Below are positions 1-11,600 of a stretch of 64,000 nucleotides of DNA, piece by piece. Under the pieces are notes generated by a model. It saw only the letters and a program-made list of their open reading frames with translations, did not search any database and had not been told where the DNA came from. The DNA is from Leptoclinus maculatus. Taxonomy: Eukaryota > Chordata > Actinopteri > Perciformes > Stichaeidae. The stretch spans positions 1-64,000 of the forward strand of contig JAVDOI010000079.1 in NCBI GenBank assembly GCA_032191485.1, read 5' to 3'. Numbering within the stretch: the first letter of the stretch is position 1; each line of letters starts with the position of its first letter. A program made the position numbers and the translations under genes.

Positions 1-365
1 GACTCAGCTGCAATAACCCATTCACTTATTGAACGGCGGCGGCTGGATACACTCTCAGCCTCCGGGCTTAAACGAAAAAGCAGAGCCCGGCTGCCTGATT
101 GAATGGGTTTGTAATGCAAGCCAAATAGGTTTGTTCTAATGGGAATCGGCCTCGGTGGCTGCTGCAGAGGCTTACGCCAGCACTAGAGGAGCAGTGAGCG
201 GCAGGGGCCGCCACCCATCGCCCTGTGATTGGCTGAGAGAGGCCGAGGCAACACTAAGGGGATGCTGTGTTTACTAATGGCCGTTTTAGTGAGGTGACAT
301 GAAATGAGCCTTAACTTTAGGAATCACAGTATTCCTGAGAGGTGAATAATATATACTGTATATAC
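1..365. other. non-coding, nothing recognised
   Basis: This is moderately GC-rich unique sequence before the first microsatellite. I see no reading frame with splice support, no RNA gene and no known repeat. It lies beyond the 3' end of the minus-strand cep128 gene. Confidence 0.4.
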
Positions 366-597
366 AGTATCATTATGTGTCTGTGTGTGTGTAGGTGTAG
401 GTGTAGGTGTAGGTGTGTGTGTGTGTAGGTGTGTGTGTGTGTGTGTATGTGTGTGTGTGGGGGGGGGTGTAGGTGTGTGTGTGTGTGTGTGTGTAGGTGT
501 AGGTGTGTGTGTGTAGGTGTGTGTGTTGGTGTGTGTGTGTAGGTGTCGGTGTGTGTGTGTGTGTATGTGTGTGTGTAGGTGTGTGTAGGTGTGTGTC

Positions 598-648
<51 letters not shown>

Positions 649-771
649 ATAGGTGTGTGTGTGTGTGTGTGTGTGTAGGTGTGTGTGTGTGTGTGTAGGT
701 GTGTGTCGGTGTGTGTGTGTGTATGTGTGTGTGTGTGTGTGTAGGTGTGTGTGTGTGTCTGTGTGTGTGCA

Positions 772-814
<43 letters not shown>

Positions 815-965
815 GTGTGTGTGTGTGTGTGTAGGTGTGTGTAGGTGTGTGTGTGTGTGTGTAGGTGTGTGTAGGTGTGTGTGTGTGTGTGTAGGTGTGT
901 GTAGGTGTGTGTGTGTGTGTGTAGGTGTGTGTAGGTGTCTGTGTGTGTGCATAGGTGTGTGTGGG
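366..965. repeat. (TG)n/(CA)n microsatellite with interruptions
   Basis: About 600 bp of TG dinucleotide repeat is broken by TAGGTG, TCGG and GCATAG interruptions, some at regular spacing (a TAGGTGTGTG period near 820-940). Long open frames on both strands here (His-Thr or Cys-Val runs) follow from the dinucleotide composition and are not genes. Such tracts are common in fish genomes. Confidence 0.95.
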
Positions 966-1558
966 GGTAGTACTGGCTCAGGTGCTTCTCCACTGTCGCC
1001 GCATATGAAACATCCTGCCTCGTGCCCTGGAGCGATACGATCCTGAATAGTTGCAGCTGTTTATGATCCTGTGTGGGTCAAAGATAGTCAAGTTGATTAT
1101 TAATATCGAATCTAAACCAGAGAAGCAACAATACATGATAAGATATGAAACCAATAAGCACAGTTGTACCTCCGGGTCTTCACTGAATGTCAGTTACATA
1201 AATCACGATAGTTTTACTTCCTCCTGTTGCAATCCAGCTGCACCCCCAATACAATGGGGGGGGGGGGGGGAATTAAATTTGATTTGGGATGCTAAGCAAC
1301 ATTTGAATGGAGTGGCTTAGTTGTCATAGTGATTGATGCTCAGACAAATAAGGAGTCAAAGTCAAATCATTGGATGGCTGGTGATCAGGGAGGTCATCCC
1401 CCAGGAGCTACATGTAGCTCAGGAGGTTTCATCTGGATCCGTACACTAGAACAGTCTTCATGTTTGGTGGATGATGGCATGTGTAGGAACAGATTGGAGG
1501 GTCACAACTGAAGCCAACACATGGGAGCTGTCTGACTCGTAATGAGCCACTGATGCGA
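966..1558. other. non-coding, nothing recognised
   Basis: Unique intergenic sequence with a G run near 1257-1270. No exon, RNA or known transposon is apparent. Confidence 0.4.
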
Positions 1559-1612
1559 CACACCCGAGGGACACCCGAGGGACACCCGAGGGACACCCGA
1601 GGGACACCCGAG
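1559..1612. repeat. 11-bp minisatellite, about 5 copies
   Basis: The unit ACCCGAGGGAC is repeated head to tail about five times with essentially no divergence, then decays into GAGGTGCACGG. The flanks are unique. It is GC-rich compared with its surroundings. Confidence 0.9.
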
Positions 1613-3961
1613 GTGCACGGGTGGAAAGTTGAGCCGAGAGACACTGAGGGCACAGCTGAGCAGAAGGTGTAGGCGACGTTTCAAATCTTCTGTAGTTGCC
1701 TCACAATAGCTGTGGAACAATACATGAGAGAGAATGTTGGTGTGTCTGAATGTGTTGACTGTCAGCTCTGAACATGCGTCACCTAATGCATTTATACAAA
1801 CGTTCTTGTGAATACTGGCTCTTTTAAAATAACTTTGACGGTCACACTGCAGTTTATTCTGACTAGCTCACACCGATGTGTGTTAAAGTTGTCACGCATG
1901 TGAAATTCATTAATTTTCACGTAGAGGCTGTATTTTCTTCCGTGGGATCACAACACACATCAACACAAACACGTGGAAAGCTGTGAATTCATTCATTACT
2001 ATCTCTCAACCTGACAAAGTGGAGTAAAGCTGGACTAACGATGGGGCAGAATGTAAATGGGAACCCAGTCTGCTGGGAGCAGCAGAACTGATCCACGAGT
2101 CTGCATGTGTTTTGCAACCTAATATAGCTTAGAGAAGCAGACGGCTTCCTGAGGACGGAGTTACAGGATAAAGAAGCACATTAGGGAGCAGGGCTGTCTC
2201 TGAGTGTGACTGCACTTACCAAATGTGAAGAGACCGATACGATGCTGAATGAGGGGGCAAAAAAGCAAAACTCTGAGATTGCTCATTATCTTCAACCTGA
2301 AATGTGAGCACAGGTTTGAGCCCTGAACAGATATTATTCCCCGACTGAACACATGGCACATTTAGGGAGACGCCACACCACAAGTGCAGTCGGAGACTTT
2401 TCTCTGGACCGTGGCTTTCCAAATGTACTTAGAAGTTAAAAGGGGAAACGGGGATCGAGTGGAGGCTTAGTGCAGCTCTGCAGCTCATCTTGGCTCTAAG
2501 CTTGGCTGAGCTTTGCATTCCTCTGGACGCTGCTACATCCTGGACCATGGAACACTTTTTTGCTTTTGTTGTTAAGTCGAACAACAACTCCTCCTCTTCT
2601 AAATACAAGACTGAACAAGATACCAGTGTTTCTGCAGAGGAAGAGGCAGTAAATTACTGTTCAGAAATGGCAAAACTCACGTAAACTTTGTTTTTTATTA
2701 AAGAGGAAGACGTGGCTTAGTTTTTCTTTCTTTTCTTTCTTGTCGACACCTGCAGAAGCTTTTAAAGGATTTGTTTTGTACAACTGGCATACGCAAAGCT
2801 CCAAAAACCCCACAAGCTTGGATTTAGTAAAAGTGTATGAATCATTTGTTCCTGTTAAGAAGCTTAGCTTCATGAATTGATACCTGCATGTCTTGTTTCA
2901 GATGTAAACGCACCATGCTGCTCACACACGGTTGCAGTGAGGTTCACTGAAATTACCCAAATAGGTAATTAGGCCTCTAAATTCATCAGGATATTTACTG
3001 ACGTATGATATATATGGAACAAAATGTCTTCGGCTTGTAACAGTCACAGATCGTATGCGGTGTTCCAGACAACTCGGAACTCCCAAATAATTGCTTCCTC
3101 CTGCTAGAAAAAATAAAACTTTCGAAGTCAGAGTTTCTACTTGTAAACTCGGGTTGAATCATCCGCTCCGACTGGACGAAGAAGCAGAGCGTCTGATGTC
3201 ACACAACAGTGGAAGCGCACATTGTAAATGTCATGTTTATTATGTTTAGATATGAGAAAGACTGTTCTTACTCATTGTACCCTGAAGGAACTTACAAGAA
3301 GACCCCAAAATGTGCAACTCAACTGTGTACTTACTGTGTACTTCTACTTCAGAGGAAAACATGGCAGTTAATTTACCTGAGAGAAGTCAAAATATGATGA
3401 ATTGTTATTCATGAAACTACCCAGCATCATATTAGAACAGTTGAGTAAACATTGTGCTGATATTTCACTCATCACTTGAAGGAAACTTTGACTTTTATTG
3501 TGAAGTATTAACAGCTTTACGATTAGTAGTTTATAGTTTACTTCACAAATAGTTTTTAGTTCTATTAATATGTCTCTCTGTTAAGTTTGAATGTTTTCAT
3601 GTGAGAGTCACCAATTTGATTCCCAATATGTACTCAGTTTATCCAAATAAATATCCAAATTTGCTGTGAGTTTTCAGAGATGCGAGTTGCTACAGGTGAC
3701 TGAAGCCTCAGCGTGAACGGTCTGTTGGTCGTCATACTTCATTTAATACGCAGTATGCACTACATACTGATTCATGCACACCGGCTGCTTGGCTTGTTTA
3801 TCCAACGTTTATCAATATTGAAAGTGTTGCATATCCATATTTGACCAAATTTGACAAAGCACACCCTTGGATCCACAACAATACGTGAAGACCAGATGAA
3901 CTGTTGTGGAGAAACGGGGAGAACACACGACCAAAGAGATTTAATGACATATACTATACTG
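1613..3961. other. intergenic, nothing recognised
   Basis: About 2.3 kb of AT-leaning unique sequence. Short open frames on both strands lack splice or homology support. No tRNA, rRNA or complete transposon was recognised. Confidence 0.4.
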
Positions 3962-4215
3962 TGAGCTGCTCCCTGTGGCTCAGAGGGGGAGCGGCTCATC
4001 CATGCTTCACATGATCCCCGGCTCCTCCGGTACACATGTTGAGATGTTCTTGAGCACGATGCAGAACCCCAAAGAGCTCCTGAAGTCTGTGTGAATGATT
4101 ATTAGTTATGATCCTGAGGGGTCGGTGTCATCTCGCATCTCAGCTTTTCTACACATTAGTGTAAAAATGTGTGTGAATGGATGAATGTGGTCATGTAGCG
4201 GTTTGAGTGCTCGGA
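3962..4215 (+). mobile_element. decayed tRNA-derived SINE-like copy
   Basis: The stretch begins with a tRNA-like A-box region (GTGGCTCAGAGGGGGAGCGG) and continues with the same body as the copies at 4312 and 9012: a 'gatcccc' B-box remnant, 'agatgttcttgagcacgatgc', and a tail 'gaatgaatg...catgtagcgg..tttgag'. It is more diverged than those copies. This is a dispersed fish repeat, not a functional tRNA. Confidence 0.6.
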
Positions 4216-4311
4216 CGACAACAAAGGCAAATGCATAAAGGCCTGAAAACCCCATTCCACCAGCCCTCCGACCCCTCATGTCCTCCTGCAGCTCCTCTCC
4301 TCAGGGAGGTG

Positions 4312-4490
4312 CTACAGCGACTGTGGCTCAGTGGTAGAGCGGGTCGTCCTTCGATCGGCGGTTGGATGCCCGGCTTCTTTAGCCCATGTCGAGGTGCCCT
4401 CGGGCAAGACACTTAACCCCAAATCACTCCCGCAGGCTGTGCCTGCAGTGTATGAATGTTAGATAGTGCTGATGGGCAAGCAGCTTTTAT
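4312..4490 (+). mobile_element. tRNA-derived SINE-like copy, 3' truncated
   Basis: A clear A-box (TGGCTCAGTGGTAGAGCGGG) and a B-box-like GGCGGTTGGATGCCC are followed by the family body 'gtgccctcgggcaagacacttaacccc'. The copy loses similarity near 4480, before the tail present in the copy at 9012. It lies beyond the cep128 3' end. Confidence 0.65.
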
Positions 4491-4626
4491 CCGTTAGCCA
4501 TCAGGACTCCTCCCTCCTCACATAACACTGCTGTTACATTACCACAATGTGTGCTACAGAGTAACATACTGTACAGAAGACAAACTCGTCCGGCCTCGGT
4601 GGTGTGGCCATCAACAATCGAATGAC

Positions 4627-5557
4627 TTTTATTTGCCATTTTAACGACACACCTTTCCCAAAGTACTGCACAAAGTCTGGGAACATACGGCTCCAACGAG
4701 ATGATTCAACTGTGAGAAGTGTTTACACTGCATGCGTTCACCTCTTTGAAGTGGAGCAGCGCCTTAAAAGAAGACGTTCCTCTCTCGTGTGGCTTTTTGG
4801 TTGTTCCCTCCAATGAAGGATTTGAGCAAGCAGCAGCAGATCTACCAGAGGGAGCCGCTGGAACCTCAGCTGCTGCAAAGCAAACACTCTGAAATGAAGG
4901 AGACATCAAGTGTGCGCTGCGTATAAAACCAGACATTTGGCCGCGTGGGGATTTACTCACAGTGCATACACTTCATCCACATTAAAAAAAAATAGACTTC
5001 TATTTGTGCTTATTGAGTCTTTTTTTTTACAAATATATATATACTGCATGAAACAAAAAAATATGAAGTCATAACGCAAATCGGTGAATACATTAAAAGA
5101 GATGTAAAAACAGATATTATTTTCATGTCAGTAAAAAACTAATGTTTAGAAAAGGCACCAGTGTTCTGTTTGAGTGGAGTAAACATTTGAGCACAAACAC
5201 ATTGGCATGATAATAATACACTAAACTATATTTAAACAGCTGTTAAAATATAACTATGGCAAGAAATGAAACCGTAAAACTATTTTGGTATAAATCTTTT
5301 TTCAAATCCATTAAATCCATTCAATGCAGCTTCTTAAATAACATCGAAACACTTTACAGCATTTTCTCCTTTACAGTGTCCACACAGTCGGAGGTGAACT
5401 CGTCTTACTCCTCTGCTCTTCAGCACCTTCAGTGATTGCCCGGTTGAGGTAGAGGAGGATTAGTGCGGAGTGCAAAGCTTCCAGGTGCAGTCAAGTTGTT
5501 TCTTTGTTCTGCATGAGCAGCAGGTAGAATCAGAGGCCGATGAAGGCTCACGTTGAG
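4627..5557 (-). other. cep128: putative 3' UTR of cep128
   Basis: This follows the minus-strand stop codon at 5558-5560. The nearest canonical AATAAA I see downstream on this strand is at 4627-4632 (TTTATT on the plus strand). A variant CAATAAG lies nearer, around 5010-5020. The sequence is AT-rich and has no coding signature. The extent is inferred from the poly(A) signal only. Confidence 0.3.
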
Positions 5558-5631
5558 CTAATCTGTGAGGGGTCTGGCCCCGTTGACTGGGGAGTCATCC
5601 AAGTCTGAAGTGGTCAGCCGTTTGTGAGGCG
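5558..5631 (-). CDS. cep128: cep128 terminal coding exon
   Basis: The acceptor CTGCCACAG lies just above 5631. The exon takes one base from the previous exon to finish a Ser codon, then reads PHKRLTTSDLDDSPVNG and stops at TAG (5558-5560). This low-complexity acidic tail is consistent with the non-coiled-coil C-terminus of the family. The phase agrees with the upstream exon. Confidence 0.75.
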
Positions 5632-8600
5632 CTGTGGCAGAGGCAAAACAAAACCAGTTACATTCCCCGTCCCCGTTTCTCACCCAGTCACAGCCCACCA
5701 TGTGGGAGGACTGTATCCACTTTGATTGTTAATGGGTCTAGTCCAATACACGTGGGCCCCTCAATGATTCCTGTCACTGCCAAAGTACTCCTGAATACAT
5801 GTGATCATTGCATTGTATATTAACACCAGTGTTAAGGAGCCATAGACCTACTTTGGCCAGCACACTTCCTGGAGACACAAAGCCACAGAAAGTACGCTCA
5901 CTGAGCCAAATATCTGTAAGCAGCTTAGGAAAGCGCTACAAGTGATTGTGGCTGAGAGCCACTGGCAGTGATACAGACAGACACACTCTCAGAGCACTGA
6001 TGGGAAGTTTGAGCGCTGTGTGCCATGCTGAAATACTGAATGGACAAGTGAGAGTGCTGTAAGACGGCATCGTGTGTACATCACAACGTAAGCTTCATAA
6101 TGATATACTGTACTGTGGAATGCAGCAGTAACAGAGATTGTCATTGTGCAGACTTGTGATAAACCATTTAAAAAAATACTGTTGTACGTTTTCAAATGAT
6201 CAGTTTTGACTACCAAAGCAGCCATTGGACGAGCTGTTGCAGCACAGGGTTTGTAGCAGCAGTATATAAATACTCACACAGTGTGTCGGATCTCAGCGAG
6301 CTGCTCAGGAACATGCTGGGCTCTCTGACGGAGGAAGAAACAGCGGCCAGTCTCAGGCTCCTGGAAGTGGCGTCCAGCTTCTCATCCTGGAAGACAGGAG
6401 GACTTGGTCACTGACAAAGTGAGGGTCTACAGCCATCACTGTGATGTAATGTATGATGTATAGCCTGAGGACATACACCTGGACCCAAACAAGTTAGGAC
6501 GACATCGTGTGCTCGTCCATCTCAACAGTCAGTGGGTGCTTTGCCATGAAGTGTTCATGCCTAAAGACTGTGGTGATCCTCTGACAATCAAACATCTCCA
6601 CATCTACGAGATGAAGTGGCACAAAACTGTGTACAGACACCACGGCTGCTAGACGATGTCTCAGAGGTTCCTTTTCCAACGTGGCTCAAACACTCGCCGG
6701 TCAACTTCAGTCTTGTTTACCCGCACATGAGCATATCATGTATTCATTATGTAATTAGTAATACTGGCAAATGCCATCTTCACTTGTGTGCTCGCATTTT
6801 AAGTCATGATGTGAAGATGCAATGATTCAACAAACTGAATGAACATTAGTGTCTGCGCCACAATCCATTAACAATCCATCCAGTAATGGAGATATTACAT
6901 CTGTCTGTTGGTCCAAAGTGTTCGTGACAGACTAACTGAGGGTGGCCGTGGGCAAGTCTCACAATGTAAGACTACACATAGTACAACCATAAATGTGAAC
7001 AGCTCTGTATAATGCTCAAAGCAGCTTTGGGCCAGATTTGGATGCTTTTTTTTTTAGCATCCCAAGAGCTCTACATAATGATGAAATATTGTGTTTGGGA
7101 AGAGAGCGGTGTGAGGCCCGTGTATGATAAAAGCTTCTGCAGACATTTACTTGCCTGTAAACATGCCGGCACAAGTGTGCCAGCATGAACAGACTTTGGG
7201 ATTCTGTTGCAAGGCCCGCCAAGTCACTGTTGTCTCTTCAAGTTTGACACATATTACAGATTCCATTTATCCGGTGTTTATGAATCATTAATATTACAGA
7301 TGTCCTGTAATGACAGGACACACACTGAGCCAAAACTAATCCTGTCTGAATACTAGTGGTTCAAAGCAGAGACGCACTTTTACATTCAACGTGGAAGCGG
7401 CTTGTTGTCGGCACTGCTGACTGTGATCAAGATGGAACTTTTGTAAAGACATTCCATCAGTCCCTTTTCCTTAAACAAACCCCGGGTGTGCAGCAGCTAT
7501 TAAGCTAATGTAATCGCCACTTATCACTCAACACAGGAGTCATTTGACAAACCAACGGGGTAATCTGGCAGATTAAAGCCATTTAAAAAGTGACTGTATG
7601 GCTGTTTGGGGGAGGCTGCAAACGGCTGATGGCAATCAGCTGTCAACAGTGATGTCTTGATGGCTCCCATGACTGCTTCACAGCACAGAAGAGGACTGCA
7701 GCTATTAACAGAGACGGGTAACATTCAGGTGTTCTTTAAGCGTACATTTGTGCCATTGCTTGAGCTTTCCCACTCTGTCCATCCATGATGCATTACCAGC
7801 ATGTGGAATTATTCATTTATTCACACAAGTTGCAAATGAGGTGCTTTGCACACATCGGCTGTGGTGTGGGCGAGCTAGACTCATAAATGACTCAAAGTCA
7901 GGCTATCCTGATCCAAACGGCTGCTGTTTGAACAAAGCACGGCAATTAGTGACTGAAATAGAAAAGGTGTGGGTTGTTGTTTGGGAGGACAGGCTCTTGA
8001 AAGGCATTATAAAGCACATCTGTGTGTGTTAGTCGTACTCTGTACTCCTGGATTCTGCGTTTGGACTCGTCCAGCTGGTGCTGTAGGTCCCAGACGATCT
8101 CTTTGTATTTGGTGTAGCGCTGCTCCACCATCTCTCTCTGGTGCTGCGACTCCTGTTGGCACAAAATGGAGGCTGTGTCACTATAACCACCCGCACCACA
8201 GACACAGCTGTCTTTTAACCAGGCCAGAGGGACAAAAGCCAGAGCTTGTCAATAGTCTTAGCAGAAGAACACTGAAATGAATGAATAGCGTTGATTCATT
8301 GGATCAGTGTTTTCTGCATGGTGCTAATTTAAAGTCTCTTCATTCTTTCACGTCCAAACTGTTAGAAGTGTTGCCAGCCAGCTCACTGCCCCTCTATCCA
8401 CTTATGACCTTCTTGATGAGCTTCAGTTTGGTTTCAGACCCAAACACTACTGAAACTGCACAGATTAAAGTAACTAACGACAACCTTTTAGTTGCAATGA
8501 ACTCTGATCTTTGTATGCACTCCTTAGAGCAGGGAGTGCGCTCTCCCTGGTTCCACGGGGATCAGCACTCAGCGGTTATGCGTTTACTTGCTTTAAAAAA

Positions 8601-11600
8601 AAACACATTACACACACGGATCGTCCTACAACAGTCATGATTCCTCCAAGCTGGTTGGATTACAGATGTGCTTGTCAGAAGTCACTGGATGTGCAATAAT
8701 TCCGTGTATGAATGCACACAAAACCAAAATGTTGCTTGTTGGTCCTGCTAGATTCAAATAGTTTTTTCCATTAACCCTGATGGAGAACAATTTCTCAGAC
8801 CCCCAGTTAAGAATCTGGGAATAGTATTTGATCCCTAGTATTTCACACAAACTGCCCTCTTCCACCTTCTTAAAATAGCCCAAATACACACACTGACAAT
8901 AGACTACTGTGATGCACTTTCTCTACCTGAGACGGCAATAAAAGGTCTCAAACTGGTCCAGAACGCAGCTGCCAGAGTCCTCACCAGATCTCAGAAGCTG
9001 GATCGTATGACATCGGTACTCAGAGGTAGAGCGGGTCGTCCCCTCATCGGATGATCGGCGGTCCAATCCCCCAGCCCGTGTGTCTTAGTGTCCTTGGGCC
9101 AGATACCGACCCTCATATTACTCCTGGAGGCGGTGCCATCGTTGTGTGAGTGTGCATCAGTTTAGATCCTGATAGGCAGGTGACACCTTTCATGTCAGCA
9201 AGCAGCTGCCATCAGTGACTGTTTGTGTGTGAATGAGTGAATGTTGACATGTAGCGTACAGCGCTTTGAGTCAAGACTAGAAAGGTGCAAGTCCATTTAC
9301 CATCCATTACCCAACTATAAGGCTTTAAATGTGGCTCACTCATATGTCTGCAGTCTTATTTCCTCATATACTCCATGACCCTCCTTTACAGTCCCTTGAT
9401 GCTGGTTACATAAATGTTCCCTCTACAATACTCAGAACATTAATAAAGCATCAAACACCTATTGTCTCGGTAAAGATATAGTGGATTAATGTCTCCCTCT
9501 GTATCCCCCTCAGGTAAACATTGTTAGCTCTGTCAGCACTGCTAGCTGCTGGCTCAGTGGTCGCCATGTTGAGAGCTGTGTGGAAGCAATATATGCTCTG
9601 AATTTAGTATTGAGCACCGTTCACCATTCCTTGAACTCTTGGTGGTCAAAGCCTTTGCCGAGTTCTGCAGATACTTGCAAATCCAGGATGTTTTACCTTG
9701 TTGACAAGTAAGCAACCTACTCCAGTCCTATTACGTTATACTGTATGATCTTTGGGTGAGAAAACAAAATCTACTAGTGATGAACGCCATCTCCTCCATG
9801 ATGGATGTCACCCTCCGGCCCAACGGCTAAAGTCAAGAGGAAGCTTCCTCAGCCATGTCCAGCCCCTAACAAAGTCTCAGGAAGAAACCAGAATCCAACT
9901 CTGGAGGGAAAAGCTTGAGAATGACCCTCCTCTATCTGTCATGGGAATACCCCCTACTGATAACCTTCCCCCTGGCCCACAAGCACCATGGGCTCAATGG
10001 AAAACACTAAACCGCCTCAGAACGAGAACGGGACGATCAAAAGCTGCTCTGGTCAGATGGGGCTACAAGGCTGGCTCAACCACCTGTGACTGTGGAGAAG
10101 CAGCACTGCCTTGTCTGCCCTCCACTACCCAACCCTTGCAACTCAAAAGACCTTGCAGTGTTCAATAAAAATGTGGAGGACTGTGTAAAGAAATGGGAAA
10201 CTGTCAAGGTGTAAACATTTCCAAGGTTGCTGTGACTGATGTTGCACTCTCTGATCATTTCTGTTTTCTTTGAGAGTGAAATCTCCTTGCACACAAATGT
10301 CCAAACCGAGGTTGTGACAAAGCGTTACATCTCTGAAAACACCGGTGAACTATTTATTCAGAAGTACTCCTCCACACCAGCCCTCTCTTGCGTCTCAGTC
10401 AATGAGCTTGTAGATAGCTTCAATTCTAAAGTTAACAATGTTATTGATGCCATTGCACCCACTAAAGTGAAGGTTGTCTCGGTGCCTCCACACCAACCAC
10501 AGGATATGTGTTGTCCCCATCTCTGAATAACATCCATTCAAATATCATGACACAATTTCATTCAATCGACCGTAGAAGCCTAGAAGACATTATACAACAT
10601 CTGAAGTCATCCTCCTGCTGCTTGGATATTCTACCAACACGCTTTTTCAAAGATATTTCAAACTGCATGACCACTGATCTTTTACAAATTGTAAACACAT
10701 CCCTTCTCTCAGGTGTCTTCCCACAAGCCCTAAAAACTGCAGTTATTAAACCACTCCTAAAGAAGGCTAATTTAGACTCCGCAACAATGAAAAATTACAG
10801 GCCAATATCAAACCAAATTATTTAAAAAGCGTTTTTTCAACAGCTGAACAACTTCTTGGCCATAAATAACTGTTTTGATGTCTTCCAGTCAGGCTTTCGA
10901 CAGCACCACAGTACTGAAACTGCTCTTGTTAAGGTTTTCAACGACATCCACTTAAACACAGACAATGGCGGAATTTCAGTCTTAGTATTACTGGATCTCA
11001 GTGCTGCATTCGACACGGTCGACCATGACATACTACTAGAAAGACTAAAACTCTGGGTGGGACTCTCTGGGACAGCACTTAACTGGTTTGAATCCTACTT
11101 GAAGGACAGAGAATACTTTGTGTCTGTAGCTAATTACACATCAGAACTGACTAAAATGACATGTGGTGTTCCCCAAGGTTCAATACTGGGGCCTCTTCTG
11201 TTCAACATCTACATGCTTCCACTAGCTCAGATTATGGAAAACAACAAAGTGTGTTATCATCATTATGCAGACGACACACAAATCTACATAACTATATCAC
11301 CAGGGGACTATAATCCCATACACGGGCTGGGTAAATGCATTGAACAAATCAACAACTGGATGTGCCAGAACTTTCTTCAATAAAACAAAGAAAAAACAGA
11401 AGTAATTGTTTTTGGTACCAAGGACGAACGATTGAAAGTCAGTGCTCAGCTTCAATCACTGATGTTAAAAACCTCAAACCAAGCCAGAAATCTAGGTGTA
11501 GTTAGGTCGTCTGGGACTGGTCTACTTTCTGTTCCCAGAGTCACAACTAAACATGAAGAAGCAGCGTTCAGTGTTTCTGCTCCACATATCTGGAACAAAG

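Noticed and set aside
317..1046. Long His/Thr- or Cys/Val-rich open frames
   Set aside because: They arise from the (TG)n/(CA)n tract, which has no stops in several frames on both strands.
4312..4390. Functional tRNA gene
   Set aside because: A- and B-box similarity exists, but no acceptor stem or anticodon arm can be folded and the same body recurs as a dispersed SINE.
7748..8280. Plus-strand frames over the cep128 exon at 8039-8152
   Set aside because: Antisense shadows of a spliced minus-strand exon.
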